A DNA stretch of 64,000 nt from Chromatiales bacterium. Lineage in GTDB: Bacteria > Pseudomonadota > Gammaproteobacteria > UBA6429. Where the stretch lies: assembly GCA_027076405.1 (NCBI GenBank), contig JALTJN010000401.1:62001-126000 (forward strand). The letters are read 5' to 3'. A program made the position numbers and the translations under genes. The notes below the pieces were generated by a model, which saw only the letters and a list, made by a program, of their open reading frames with translations, ran no database searches and had not been told where the DNA came from. Numbering within the stretch: position 1 is the stretch's first letter; each line of letters starts with the position of its first letter. Positions 27,935-36,938 of this stretch are shown here, in pieces.

Positions 27935-27986
27935 TACCGCGCTATAATATTCGCAAACTATTTAAAAACATTAAAAAGGGTAAAAA

Positions 27987-28325
27987 ATGAGCTTTTTTAT
28001 TTCAGATGCAATGGCTGCAGGTGCTCCAGCACAACAAGGCGATCCAATGACGTCTTTAATTTTCTTTGGTGGCATGATTTTAATTTTTTACTTTATCCTT
28101 ATTCGCCCACAATCAAAGCGTGCAAAAGAGCACCGTGAATTAGTTGGCGGTTTATCGAAAGGTGATGAAGTTGTGACAAATGGTGGCATTTTAGGAAAAA
28201 TCACTGATGTCAGCGAACAATATATTACTGTTGAAGTTGCAGATAATGTAGAAATGAAATTTCAAAGAGCAGCAGTATCAACAGTATTACCAAAAGGTTC
28301 ATTAAAAGCTGCATTAAAGGACTAA
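27987..28325 (+). CDS. yajC: Sec translocon accessory subunit YajC
   Basis: YajC is a small inner-membrane partner of SecDF. The 112-residue protein has a single membrane span (about 24-41, SLIFFGGMILIFYFILI) followed by RPQSKRAKEHRELV and the cytoplasmic domain with GDEVVTNGGILGKI, the family signature. The start has AAAGGG upstream. It precedes secD and secF as in most gammaproteobacteria. Confidence 0.96.
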   Translation: MSFFISDAMAAGAPAQQGDPMTSLIFFGGMILIFYFILIRPQSKRAKEHRELVGGLSKGDEVVTNGGILGKITDVSEQYITVEVADNVEMKFQRAAVSTVLPKGSLKAALKD

Positions 28326-28380
28326 ATGTAGGTCGGCCTTCAGGCCGGCAGCGGTTGTTGGCCTGAAGGCCAACCTACAT
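28326..28380. repeat. REP-like palindrome between yajC and secD
   Basis: Inverted repeat with 21-base arms (28326-28346 and 28360-28380) that pair at 20 of 21 positions, around a 13-base loop. The core ggccttcaggcc matches the common 'GTAGGTTGGCCTTCAGGCC' type of proteobacterial repeat. In the mRNA it would form a very strong hairpin within the yajC-secDF transcript and could tune the amounts of YajC and SecDF. Confidence 0.8.
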
Positions 28381-28410
28381 TTAATATATTAAAATTCAGG
28401 TATTCCCTCT

Positions 28411-30267
28411 ATGTTAAATCAGTATCCTTCTTGGAAGTACGTTTTACTCGTTATTGTTCTTATTGTGGGTAGCTTATATGCTTTGCCTAACATTTACGGT
28501 TCAGATCCAGCTATACAAATTTCGGCAACCAGAAATAGCACCGTGGATACACAAGTTGAAAGCAAAGCACTTGCAGCACTTAAAAAATCAAAAATTACTC
28601 TACGTAGTTCAGTTCTGGATGATAAAGGCTTGTTACTGCGTTTTAACGGAGTAGAAGATCAACTTAAAGCAGCAGACGATATTCGTGATGCAATCGGTGA
28701 TGATTACACCGTTGCATTAAATCTGGCACCGGCTACGCCAGATTGGTTAAGGAGTATAAACGGTAAACCGATGTATCTCGGTCTGGATTTACGTGGTGGC
28801 TTGCACTTTTTAATGGAAGTGGATACTGAGCTGGTGATACGTCAGGCTATGGAAAGTAATGCTAATGATATTCGTGGTGCATTGCGAAAGAAAAAAATTC
28901 GTTATTTGTCTGTTCGTGATAATAAAGAACAAGTCACTGTTAAATTCCGTTCTGCTGAGTTACGAGATAAAGCTGTTTCAGCGGTACGTTCAGCCCTGAG
29001 TGATTTACAGTTAACAGACTATGATGATGGCGGTGCTTTTTACTTTTCTGCCGTATTAAAGAAAACTGCATTAATCTCGTTAAAAAAATCTGCACTACAG
29101 CAAAATGTCACGACACTGCGTAATCGTGTTAATGAATTGGGCGTAGCTGAACCCGTTATTCAACAGCAAGGTGATAACCGTATTGTTGTACAGCTCCCCG
29201 GTATTCAGGACAGTGCGCGAGCAAAACGAATTTTAAGTGCAACTGCGACATTAGAATTTCGTTTAGTCGATGTGAATGTTTCACCGCAAGATGCCATTGA
29301 TGGTCGAATTCCACCAACGGCTCGTTTATATCGTGATCGTGAAGGTCAACCAGTTGTTTTGAAAAAGCGTTTAATTATTACCGGTGATCATATTACTAAT
29401 GCATCTTCAGGTTTTGACAGTGATTCAAATAGTCCGATGGTCTCGATCAATCTGGATGGCGCTGGTGCACGAATAATGGCGCAAACAACCAAAAAGAACC
29501 TGAAGAAACCAATGGCTGTTGTTTTTATTGAACATAAAGAAATAACAAAAATGGTGAACGGTAAAAAGCAACGAGTCACCCGTAAAGTAGAAGAAGTTAT
29601 TAATGTTGCGACTATTCAGGGTGTATTTAGTAAACGTTTTCAGATTACCGGTTTGGATGATGGTAATGAAGCCCGCAATTTAGCCTTGTTATTACGTGCG
29701 GGTGCTTTAGCAGCGCCGATTCGAATTATTGAAGAACGCACGATTGGTCCAAGTCTGGGTAAAGATAATATTGAGCAAGGTTTAGACTCCGTTATTATTG
29801 GTATGGTTCTTGTTCTTGTTTTCATGCTCATTTGGTATCGGGGTTTTGGCTTGGTGGCAAACGTTGCTTTATTAGTTAATCTGATTTTAATCGTTGCTGT
29901 ATTATCCATGCTTCAGGCAACCCTGACTTTACCCGGAATTGCAGGTATTGTTTTAACTGTTGGTATGGCTGTTGATGCAAATGTATTGATCTTTGAACGT
30001 ATCCGCGAAGAAGTAAGAATCGGTAATACACCACAAGCGAGTATTCATGCAGGTTATGATAAAGCTTTATCAACGATTATGGATGCAAATATCACTACCT
30101 TAATTGCTGCCGTTGTACTTTATATTTTTGGTACCGGTTCAATTAAAGGTTTTGCGATTACCTTATCGATTGGGATTATGACCTCGATGTTTACCGCAAT
30201 AATGGGCACGCGTGCCATTATTAATTTATCAGTCGGTGGAAGAAAAATTAAAAAGTTATCTATTTAA
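28411..30267 (+). CDS. secD: Protein translocase subunit SecD
   Basis: SecD, with SecF, uses the proton gradient to pull secreted proteins across the inner membrane. The 618-residue protein has an N-terminal membrane span (about 8-26), the periplasmic P1 region with YLGLDLRGGLHFLMEVD, repeats such as LRNRVNELGVAEPVIQQQG, and five further spans at the C-terminus including GMAVDANVLIFERIREE, a conserved RND signature. secF follows 23 bases downstream. Confidence 0.97.
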   Translation: MLNQYPSWKYVLLVIVLIVGSLYALPNIYGSDPAIQISATRNSTVDTQVESKALAALKKSKITLRSSVLDDKGLLLRFNGVEDQLKAADDIRDAIGDDYTVALNLAPATPDWLRSINGKPMYLGLDLRGGLHFLMEVDTELVIRQAMESNANDIRGALRKKKIRYLSVRDNKEQVTVKFRSAELRDKAVSAVRSALSDLQLTDYDDGGAFYFSAVLKKTALISLKKSALQQNVTTLRNRVNELGVAEPVIQQQGDNRIVVQLPGIQDSARAKRILSATATLEFRLVDVNVSPQDAIDGRIPPTARLYRDREGQPVVLKKRLIITGDHITNASSGFDSDSNSPMVSINLDGAGARIMAQTTKKNLKKPMAVVFIEHKEITKMVNGKKQRVTRKVEEVINVATIQGVFSKRFQITGLDDGNEARNLALLLRAGALAAPIRIIEERTIGPSLGKDNIEQGLDSVIIGMVLVLVFMLIWYRGFGLVANVALLVNLILIVAVLSMLQATLTLPGIAGIVLTVGMAVDANVLIFERIREEVRIGNTPQASIHAGYDKALSTIMDANITTLIAAVVLYIFGTGSIKGFAITLSIGIMTSMFTAIMGTRAIINLSVGGRKIKKLSI

Positions 30268-30290
30268 ATAGATAGTTAAGGATATAAATT

Positions 30291-31247
30291 ATGCAAGTTT
30301 TTAAAAACACACCAAGTTTTAATTTTATGGGGAAAAGAAAAGTTGCTTTGGCTTTCTCTTTTATCCTAATTGTTGCTTCTATAACATCACTGGCGATTAA
30401 AGGTTTAAATTTTGGTCTGGATTTTACCGGTGGTACATTAATTGAAGTGGGTTATAAACAAAGTGCAGATCTCATCAAAATCAGGAATCGGCTGGAAGCT
30501 TCCGGCTTTGGTGATGCTGTGGTACAAAATTTTGGATCATCAAAAGATGTACTGATACGACTGGCTCCACGTGAAAATACTTCTTCGCAATCATTAGGCG
30601 ACAAAATCCTTAGCGTTTTAAAAGAAGATGATGCCAGTGTGATCATGCGTCGACAAGAGTTTGTTGGTCCGCAAGTAGGTGATGAACTTCGCGATGATGG
30701 TGGCCTTGCTATGTTAATTGCGCTAGGTTTTATTCTCGTTTATGTTATGGCCCGTTTTGAATATCGTTTTGCATTAGGCTCAATTGCAGCGTTGATTCAT
30801 GATGTCATTATTACCATGGGTGTTTTTTCATATTTTCAGCTGGATTTTGATTTAACCGTACTCGCAGCAGTACTTGCTGTTATTGGTTACTCGTTAAACG
30901 ATACTATCGTTGTGTTTGATCGTATTCGTGAAAATTTTCGACTTATGCGCAAGAAAGCACCGGGCGAAATTGTTAACGCATCTCTTAATCAAACCTTGTC
31001 ACGTACCATGATGACATCTGTAACGACCTTGATTGTTGTTCTAGCCATGTTTTTTTGGGGTGGCGAGTTGATTCACGGTTTTTCCATAGCACTCATTATT
31101 GGTATTATGGTGGGAACCTATTCATCTATTTATGTTGCAAGTAGTATGGTTATTACCTTGAATATTACGGCAGAAAGTATGATGCCGGTGAAAAAAGAGG
31201 GAGCGGAGCAGGATGATTTTTATAAAGAAGGACAGTATATAGATTAA
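30291..31247 (+). CDS. secF: Protein translocase subunit SecF
   Basis: SecF is the SecD partner. The 318-residue protein has the first span (about 18-36), LNFGLDFTGGTLIEV, the periplasmic domain, and YSLNDTIVVFDRIRENFR, the family signature near the fourth span, then LSRTMMTSVTTL. A strong terminator follows the gene, ending the queA-secF region. Confidence 0.97.
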   Translation: MQVFKNTPSFNFMGKRKVALAFSFILIVASITSLAIKGLNFGLDFTGGTLIEVGYKQSADLIKIRNRLEASGFGDAVVQNFGSSKDVLIRLAPRENTSSQSLGDKILSVLKEDDASVIMRRQEFVGPQVGDELRDDGGLAMLIALGFILVYVMARFEYRFALGSIAALIHDVIITMGVFSYFQLDFDLTVLAAVLAVIGYSLNDTIVVFDRIRENFRLMRKKAPGEIVNASLNQTLSRTMMTSVTTLIVVLAMFFWGGELIHGFSIALIIGIMVGTYSSIYVASSMVITLNITAESMMPVKKEGAEQDDFYKEGQYID

Positions 31248-31271
31248 CTGCTTTATAGTTGCAAATTGAAT

Positions 31272-31299
31272 AAAAAAACCCGCTTAGCGGGTTTTTTTG
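31272..31299 (+). terminator. Rho-independent terminator after secF
   Basis: The stem aaacccgc/gcgggttt around a 3-base loop (tta), preceded by an A run and followed by a T run of seven. Confidence 0.88.
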
Positions 31300-31371
31300 T
31301 GTCTGTCATATTAGTGTCATGTTGCTTTGCTACTTTGTCATAAAAGTATCATATATAAAGGATCGCATAGA

Positions 31372-32691
31372 GTGAAAATATTTATTGGTTTGTTATTAAG
31401 TTTTATTTTAGGTTTTAGTTTTAATTCAGTTGCTTATGCTAAAGCACAGTTATTACGTCTTCATGGTTCTAATACGATAGGAGCAACCCTTGCTCCGGAA
31501 CTGGTGTATTCATGGTTATCATCTAAAGGTTACTCCATTGTCTCCAATAAAATCACGGCAAAAGAAGAACGTAAGATTTTTGCTGAAAAGGGGAAAAATA
31601 AATTATTTGTTGAAATTCATGCGCATGGATCAAGCACTTCATTTAGAGATTTTGCTGCCGGTAAAACAGATGTTGGCATGTCATCTCGTCCAATTAAAAT
31701 GAAAGAAATCAAAAAACTTTCTGCATTAGGTACTTTAGACAGTAAGCATTCAGAATATGTTATTGCGCTTGACGGCTTACCTATTATTGTTCACAAAAAT
31801 AATCCATTGGTTAAATTATCTAAAGATACGGTGAGAAAAATATTTTCAGGCGAAATATCAAACTGGGCTCAACTTGGCTTAGCGAATGCTCATATTAATG
31901 TTTATGCGCGTGATAATAACTCGGGTACTTATGATACTTTTAAGTCTTTAGTCCTGGGTAAAAAATCAAAACTGGTAAAAAGTGCTAAACGTTTTGAATC
32001 AAATGCAAATTTATCTGATGAGGTTTCAAAAGATCCCAATGGAATCGGTTTTGTTGGGCTGGCTTATGTACGTAATTCAAAAGTGCTGGCTATTTCAGAC
32101 ACAGAAACAAGAGCGCTTATTCCGGAAACATTTAGCGTTGCAACAGAAGATTATGTGTTGTCACGTAGATTGTTCTTATATGTTCCTGAAATAAACCCGC
32201 ATCCATTAGCTATAGAGTTTGTAAAGTTTGCATCGTCATCTGCGGCGGATAACGTTGTGACTAAAGTCGGTTTTGTATCTCAGGAAATAAGTGGTTATCG
32301 GGTGAAAATCCCCAATTATGCCCCTGCAGAATATCGTCAATTTACAATGGGGGCTTTTCGCTTGTCTCTTAATGTTCGGTTTAAATCAGGCAGCATCAAG
32401 TTAGATAATAAAGCGGTAAGAGATGTAGAACGTTTGGTTGAGTATTTTAATTTGCCGGAAAATAAATACAGAAAAGTTTTATTATTTGGTTTTGCTGACA
32501 AGCATGAAGTTATTCCGTATAGCAGTAACAGTTTTTCTGTTTCACGAGCCGATGCAGTCGCTGATTATTTAGCCAAGAATAATATTCATCCTATTCGTGT
32601 TCGCGGATATGGCCATCAACTGCCGGTAGCAAATAATATTACTGAGCTGGGTCGTTATACCAATCGACGAGTAGAAATCTGGATGATGTAA
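31372..32691 (+). CDS. PstS-like substrate-binding protein fused to an OmpA C-terminal domain
   Basis: A 439-residue exported protein. The start is GTG at 31372, with AAAGGA 8 bases upstream; the signal peptide ends VAYA at about residue 23. The first part (about 25-300) is a phosphate-type periplasmic binding domain: HGSNTIGATLAPELV, SSTSFRDFAAGKTDVGMSSR, IALDGLPIIVHKNNPL, KIFSGEISNWAQLG and DNNSGTYDTFKSLVL. The last about 110 residues form an OmpA-like peptidoglycan-binding domain (FGFADKHEV, SVSRADAVADYL, VRGYGHQLPVA, NRRVEIWM). It probably binds phosphate or a similar ion near the cell wall; no transporter genes adjoin it. Confidence 0.9.
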   Translation: MKIFIGLLLSFILGFSFNSVAYAKAQLLRLHGSNTIGATLAPELVYSWLSSKGYSIVSNKITAKEERKIFAEKGKNKLFVEIHAHGSSTSFRDFAAGKTDVGMSSRPIKMKEIKKLSALGTLDSKHSEYVIALDGLPIIVHKNNPLVKLSKDTVRKIFSGEISNWAQLGLANAHINVYARDNNSGTYDTFKSLVLGKKSKLVKSAKRFESNANLSDEVSKDPNGIGFVGLAYVRNSKVLAISDTETRALIPETFSVATEDYVLSRRLFLYVPEINPHPLAIEFVKFASSSAADNVVTKVGFVSQEISGYRVKIPNYAPAEYRQFTMGAFRLSLNVRFKSGSIKLDNKAVRDVERLVEYFNLPENKYRKVLLFGFADKHEVIPYSSNSFSVSRADAVADYLAKNNIHPIRVRGYGHQLPVANNITELGRYTNRRVEIWMM

Positions 32692-32697
32692 GCGAAT

Positions 32698-32736
32698 AAA
32701 AAAGCCCGCTTACTTTGAAGTAAAGAGGGCTTTTTT
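32698..32736. terminator. Terminator hairpin between convergent genes
   Basis: The stem aaaaaagccc/gggctttttt (32698-32707 and 32727-32736), with further pairing inside (cttactt/agtaaag), has A and T tracts on both sides and can serve both the PstS-OmpA gene and the minus-strand gene that ends at 32757. Confidence 0.8.
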
Positions 32737-32756
32737 ATGATTTTAATTATTGGGTA

Positions 32757-33098
32757 TTACTGAAATTTTTTGATTTCATCTAACGGGTTACTGTCATCAA
32801 TTCTGGGTTTAACCACACGACAAAGCGTACTGGAATTTTGGTCACATTTATCATCAGCATCAATGCCACCGATAGTAAGTTCTGCCCAGGTACTGGCAAT
32901 CCCCCACAAAATAATTCCTAATAAGAAAGTGCCGGCACTAAAACCTTCAATTTCGGCTGGACCACCAAAAAAAGCATAAATAATGCTGACCATGCCAGCA
33001 ATCCAAAAAACACCAATTGGTGCAGCACAACAGCCTGCACAACCATAACGACAAACAGCCACTGGTGGAGCTATTAAAGCAAGAACACGTCTTTTCAC
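32757..33098 (-). CDS. Small Cys-rich membrane protein of unknown function
   Basis: A 113-residue protein with two likely membrane segments (IGVFWIAGMVSIIYAFF, and SAGTFLLGIILWGIAST). The N-terminus has a cluster of four cysteines (CRYGCAGCC), and two more lie in the C-terminal part (DKCDQNSSTLC). Two GTG codons in a row could start it; the second (33098) lies 6 bases from AAGGAG, the first only 3, so 33098 is preferred. Homology not recognised. The Cys cluster could bind metal (inference). Confidence 0.7.
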   Translation of the reverse strand: MKRRVLALIAPPVAVCRYGCAGCCAAPIGVFWIAGMVSIIYAFFGGPAEIEGFSAGTFLLGIILWGIASTWAELTIGGIDADDKCDQNSSTLCRVVKPRIDDSNPLDEIKKFQ

Positions 33099-33228
33099 CA
33101 CTTTCTCCTTATTGTAATTATGGTAATAAGTATAGAGAAATACTCAGTATTATCTATGGTTATATTGATAACACGGTTTGTCTTTTTAGGTCAATGACCA
33201 ATATGCATATTGGGGGATAAATTGCAGA

Positions 33229-33492
33229 CTATGCAGAAATTTTTTGTTCACGTTGAATGAGATATTCAACAATATTACTACTTTGCTCATTGGTTGAAAG
33301 AGCAGACATTGTAATTACATTTGCCTCACAAGATGTAAAGTGACGATCCGGAGGCTCAATAGAGAGGATTTCTACCACATCAGGGTTTGATTGGTAGTTC
33401 AGGTAGCTCGCAGCATCCTCGAGCCCATCCATGACATCACGCATCATGATTTCAAGGCGTTTAATCCCGCGATTTGATAATTTTACTGACAT
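33229..33492 (-). CDS. Small cytoplasmic protein of unknown function
   Basis: An 87-residue protein, mostly helical in appearance, starting MSVKLSNRGIKRLEIMMRDVM, with single C54 and no membrane segment. An AAGGGGAAATG ribosome site supports the start. It stands alone between the Cys-rich membrane protein and suhB on the same strand. Family not recognised. Confidence 0.6.
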   Translation of the reverse strand: MSVKLSNRGIKRLEIMMRDVMDGLEDAASYLNYQSNPDVVEILSIEPPDRHFTSCEANVITMSALSTNEQSSNIVEYLIQREQKISA

Positions 33493-33570
33493 TTCCCCTT
33501 TTCAATCCTCTATTTGGGCTGCATATGATTAATAGCGTTCCAAACGGGATTTTCTGAAGGGGAATGAGGT

Positions 33571-34362
33571 TTATTTCTTCACAAACGGTTTGATTTTTTG
33601 CAGCATGCCTTTGAATACTTTTGGATTGGCTGCAACGATATTGCCTGTTTTTAGGTAATCCATTCCGCCACTTAAGTCACCCACTAAACCGCCGGCTTCC
33701 TCAACCAACAGGACACCCGCTGCAATATCCCAAATATTAAGATCCATTTCCCAGAAACCATCTAAACGACCTGCAGCCACATAGGCAAGATCGAGAGCGG
33801 CTGAACCAGGGCGACGTATTCCTGCTGTGCCGGGAACAAGCGCTTTTAGCATACCGAGGTAATCATCCATTAAATGCATATGGTCATCACGGTAAGGGAT
33901 ACCGGTTCCCAGCAAGGCACCTTCAAGGCTTTTTCTTGGGGTAACACGAATACGACGACCATTCAGCTGTGCGCCGTCACCACGGCTGGCACTAAAAAGT
34001 TCCTGAGAAAGCGGGTTGTAAACAACACCCTGAGTAATACGGTTTTTGTGGCGTAATGCAATCGACACAGCAAATTGAGGAAATCCATAGAGGAAATTGG
34101 TTGTACCATCGAGTGGATCGATAATCCATTCATAGTCGTTACCCTTATGCGTACCACTTTCTTCAGCAAGAATGCTGTGCTCGGGATAGGATTTACGAAT
34201 GACATCAATAATGGCTTTTTCAGCCCCTTTATCAACTTCACTAACAAAATCATTGCGTGACTTTTCAGTGATGCTGAGTGAGTCAACACGGTCGATATAG
34301 CGGGATATAAAATCACCACCGGCACGCGCGGCACGCACGGCAATATTTAGCATTGGATGCAC
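33571..34362 (-). CDS. suhB: Inositol-1-monophosphatase SuhB
   Basis: SuhB is a Mg-dependent phosphatase that also takes part in ribosomal antitermination in E. coli. The 263-residue protein carries the family metal site E67/E68 (LAEESG), IDPLDGTTNF (81-90) and WDIAAGVLLVEEAGG. It is divergent from trmJ, as in E. coli and Pseudomonas, with a repeat element between them. Confidence 0.96.
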   Translation of the reverse strand: MHPMLNIAVRAARAGGDFISRYIDRVDSLSITEKSRNDFVSEVDKGAEKAIIDVIRKSYPEHSILAEESGTHKGNDYEWIIDPLDGTTNFLYGFPQFAVSIALRHKNRITQGVVYNPLSQELFSASRGDGAQLNGRRIRVTPRKSLEGALLGTGIPYRDDHMHLMDDYLGMLKALVPGTAGIRRPGSAALDLAYVAAGRLDGFWEMDLNIWDIAAGVLLVEEAGGLVGDLSGGMDYLKTGNIVAANPKVFKGMLQKIKPFVKK

Positions 34363-34437
34363 AGTTTAATTCCTCTGGATTCTTAAAGAGCTAATACCCT
34401 CTTATGGGTATCATTTTAGCGTATTCTAACAGCCTAA

Positions 34438-34588
34438 TAGCCACGAAGGACACCAGGAACACGAAGAAAAGCAAAAAAATACAGGTAAATACTGCTGGGA
34501 TACGGGGAATATTAATAATACTGTATTTACGTTCCCCATAGCTCAGACCTTTAAAATATCTTCGTGCTCTTTGTGTCCTTCGTGGCTA
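34438..34588. repeat. Long palindromic repeat family 1, copy 3
   Basis: A 151-bp element whose ends are a perfect 16-bp inverted repeat (tagccacgaaggacac at 34438-34453; gtgtccttcgtggcta at 34573-34588). Extended arms carry aacacgaag and cttcgtgctctttg, and the centre has tacggggaata and gttcccca. It lies between suhB and trmJ and ends about 31 bases before the chosen trmJ start, so it may carry part of the trmJ leader or promoter. Confidence 0.88.
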
Positions 34589-34619
34589 ATAGATGCCGTG
34601 TTTGCGTATAATACTGCCT

Positions 34620-35366
34620 ATGGAAGAAAAATTTTCAAATATTCACATCGTCATGGTCGGTACAACTCATCCGGGAAATATTGGCGGGGTTGCCAGAGCA
34701 ATGAAAAATATGGGCTTGTCCCAATTATCATTAGTTGCCCCTGAAGCCCCTTTTCCTCATGCAAAAGCACGTGCTCGTGCTTCGGGTGCGGTAAATGTAC
34801 TTGAAAATACACAGGTTTTTGCAACACTTGAAGAGGCTATTGCGGATTGTTCATTAGTGATTGGTGCTAGTGCACGTATGCGAACTTTGCCCTGGCCGGT
34901 GGTCGATCCCCGGGAATGTGCAAGCCGAGTTGTGGGGCTGGATAAAAAAGCAGAGGTTGCGATTGTATTAGGTCGTGAAAATTCCGGTTTAACAAATGAA
35001 GAACTAGAGCTTTGTCAGTTACTGGTGACTATCCCGACTAACCCTGATTTTAGCTCCCTAAATATTGCTGCTGCCGCTCAGGTATTGTGTTACGAAATTC
35101 ATCTGGCGATGCTGGCGACAGATGAGACTAAAATAGCCGAAGATGAGCCAGATTCACCCTTGGCGACATCCGCTGAACGTGAAGGGATGTTTCAGCATTT
35201 TGAAGAAGCATTAACCGAAATAGAATTTTTAAAGCCAGATAACCCCGGCCAGCTTATGCGACGATTACGTCGCTTATTTACACGTACGGGATTAGAGCGA
35301 CTGGAAGTCAATATATTGCGAGGCATTATGTCTGCAGCACAAAAACTGAAGTCACATTCAGACTGA
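34620..35366 (+). CDS. trmJ: tRNA (cytidine/uridine-2'-O-)-methyltransferase TrmJ
   Basis: TrmJ methylates position 32 of tRNA anticodon loops. With the ATG at 34620 the protein has 248 residues. It shows the SPOUT features IVMVGTTHPGNIGGVARAMKN at the start, LVIGASARMR, IVLGRENSGLTNEEL and IPTNPDFSSLNIAAAAQVL (the knot), then a helical C-terminus. An upstream ATG at 34593 adds nine residues, but family proteins begin near the chosen start; neither has a good ribosome site. It is followed by cysE and iscR. Confidence 0.94.
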   Translation: MEEKFSNIHIVMVGTTHPGNIGGVARAMKNMGLSQLSLVAPEAPFPHAKARARASGAVNVLENTQVFATLEEAIADCSLVIGASARMRTLPWPVVDPRECASRVVGLDKKAEVAIVLGRENSGLTNEELELCQLLVTIPTNPDFSSLNIAAAAQVLCYEIHLAMLATDETKIAEDEPDSPLATSAEREGMFQHFEEALTEIEFLKPDNPGQLMRRLRRLFTRTGLERLEVNILRGIMSAAQKLKSHSD

Positions 35367-35436
35367 ACATTGACAGTCACAGCGAAGAAGACTTTAATAG
35401 CCCCCCTCAAATTTTGAAATGTTATGGTAAAGCCTC

Positions 35437-36252
35437 ATGTTTAAACGACTTCGTGAAGATATAAACTGCGTTTTTGATCGCGATCCGGCTGCGCGTAATA
35501 GTTTTGAAATATTGACCGCTTATCCCGGTGTACATGCCCTGATGTGGCACAGGCTAAGCCATTTTTTATGGCGCATTCATCTAAAATGGCTGGCTAGAAT
35601 GCTGGCGATGGTAACCCGGGTTTTAACCGGTGTTGAGATTCATCCCGGTGCTCGTATCGGCCGCCGTTTTTTTATCGACCACGGTATGGGCGTGGTCATT
35701 GGCGAAACTGCCGTTATTGGTGATGATGTGACGCTTTATCATGGTGTTACGCTTGGTGGTACAAGCTGGAGTAAAGGCAAACGTCATCCCACATTGGGTA
35801 ACAATGTGGTCGTTGGCGCCGGAGCAAAAGTACTTGGTCCAATTACTTTATCTGATGGAGCAAGAGTGGGCTCAAATGCTGTTGTTGTGAAAGATGTACC
35901 GGCAAATGCCACGGTTGTTGGTATTCCGGGACATATTGTTTCGGCTAAACCGAAAGATGCCACTACCGATAAGCGCGAAGCCTTTGCCAAGAAAATTGGC
36001 TTTGATGCTTACGGTACCTCATCCGGAATGCCAGATCCGGTCGCGTCTGCTATTGATATTATGCTGGATCATATCCATGCCATGGACTCACAAATGCAGA
36101 ATATGTGTAAGTCATTGAAATCATTGGGGTCTGAGTTAGACGTAGTGAAACTGCCCGATCTTGGTGGCTGTGATATATCTTCAGATTCTTTGCCTGAACA
36201 TGTGGATGAAGAAACTGAAGAGAGCCCAGATAAAGAGCAACCCAACAATTAA
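35437..36252 (+). CDS. cysE: Serine O-acetyltransferase
   Basis: CysE acetylates serine for cysteine synthesis. The 271-residue protein has the N-terminal helical part and the hexapeptide-repeat beta helix with [40 protein letters not shown] (catalytic His and substrate site) and [16 protein letters not shown]. After about residue 180 is a long acidic tail. Cysteine is the sulfur donor used by IscS just downstream, so the position fits. Confidence 0.95.
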   Translation: MFKRLREDINCVFDRDPAARNSFEILTAYPGVHALMWHRLSHFLWRIHLKWLARMLAMVTRVLTGVEIHPGARIGRRFFIDHGMGVVIGETAVIGDDVTLYHGVTLGGTSWSKGKRHPTLGNNVVVGAGAKVLGPITLSDGARVGSNAVVVKDVPANATVVGIPGHIVSAKPKDATTDKREAFAKKIGFDAYGTSSGMPDPVASAIDIMLDHIHAMDSQMQNMCKSLKSLGSELDVVKLPDLGGCDISSDSLPEHVDEETEESPDKEQPNN

Positions 36253-36270
36253 AGTAAGTAAAATCTGAAA

Positions 36271-36303
36271 ATACTTGACTAAAATGCTTGGTTTTGTTAT
36301 TTT
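36271..36303 (+). promoter_or_regulatory. isc promoter with IscR-type binding site
   Basis: TTGACT (36275-36280) and TATTTT (36298-36303) are spaced by 17 bases. The segment atacttgactaaaatgcttg (36271-36290) resembles the type 1 IscR site consensus ATASYYGACTRWWWYAGTCRRSTAT at its left half, overlapping the -35 box. In E. coli the holo-IscR represses at this position; autoregulation here is inferred. Confidence 0.6.
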
Positions 36304-36351
36304 GACTTGCTAGTGTATATCAGATTTTACTTAATTACGTGGGGCTATGCA

Positions 36352-36831
36352 ATGAGACTAACTACCAAAGGACGTTACGCGGTAACTGCGATGCTCGATT
36401 TAGCATTGCATTATAAAGATGGGCCAATTACTTTGGCAGATATTTCCCAACGTCAGGGTATTTCCCTGTCTTATCTTGAGCAACTTTTCTCACGTTTACG
36501 TAAGAAAGAGCTGGTTGATAGTACGCGTGGTCCAGGTGGCGGTTATCGTCTAAGTCGTGACTCGCATGACATCGCTGTTGCAGATGTCATTACTGCGGTT
36601 GATGAAAAAGTTGAAACAACACGTTGTGGTGGTTTATCGAACTGCCAGGATGACAGTCAATGTTTAACACATGATTTATGGACTGAGCTCAGTACACAAA
36701 TTCATGATTTTTTAATGGGCATTAGTTTAGGTAACTTGGTTGAACGCAAGGGTGTGCAAGAAGTTGCTGCAAGACAGAATCAGGCAGAAAATAATTTTGC
36801 TGTAACCGAAGAAGCGGTTGCAAATTCTTAA
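36352..36831 (+). CDS. iscR: Fe-S cluster regulator IscR
   Basis: IscR is an Rrf2-family [2Fe-2S] repressor that controls the isc operon. From ATG 36352 the protein has 159 residues and begins [20 protein letters not shown], exactly as the family. The wing-helix part has [17 protein letters not shown] and RGPGGGYRL. Cluster ligands C92, C98, C104 and H107 are all present. A longer frame from 36307 lacks family support. First gene of the isc set. Confidence 0.97.
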   Translation: MRLTTKGRYAVTAMLDLALHYKDGPITLADISQRQGISLSYLEQLFSRLRKKELVDSTRGPGGGYRLSRDSHDIAVADVITAVDEKVETTRCGGLSNCQDDSQCLTHDLWTELSTQIHDFLMGISLGNLVERKGVQEVAARQNQAENNFAVTEEAVANS

Positions 36832-36938
36832 AAGAATCCCCACGATCTTGGCAATATGGATATGACAAGAAATAAAAGTATGACAGTAATAGAACTAAAT
36901 TCTGAACAGTGGAGTGATGGAGTTTGGTTGGAGATGTT

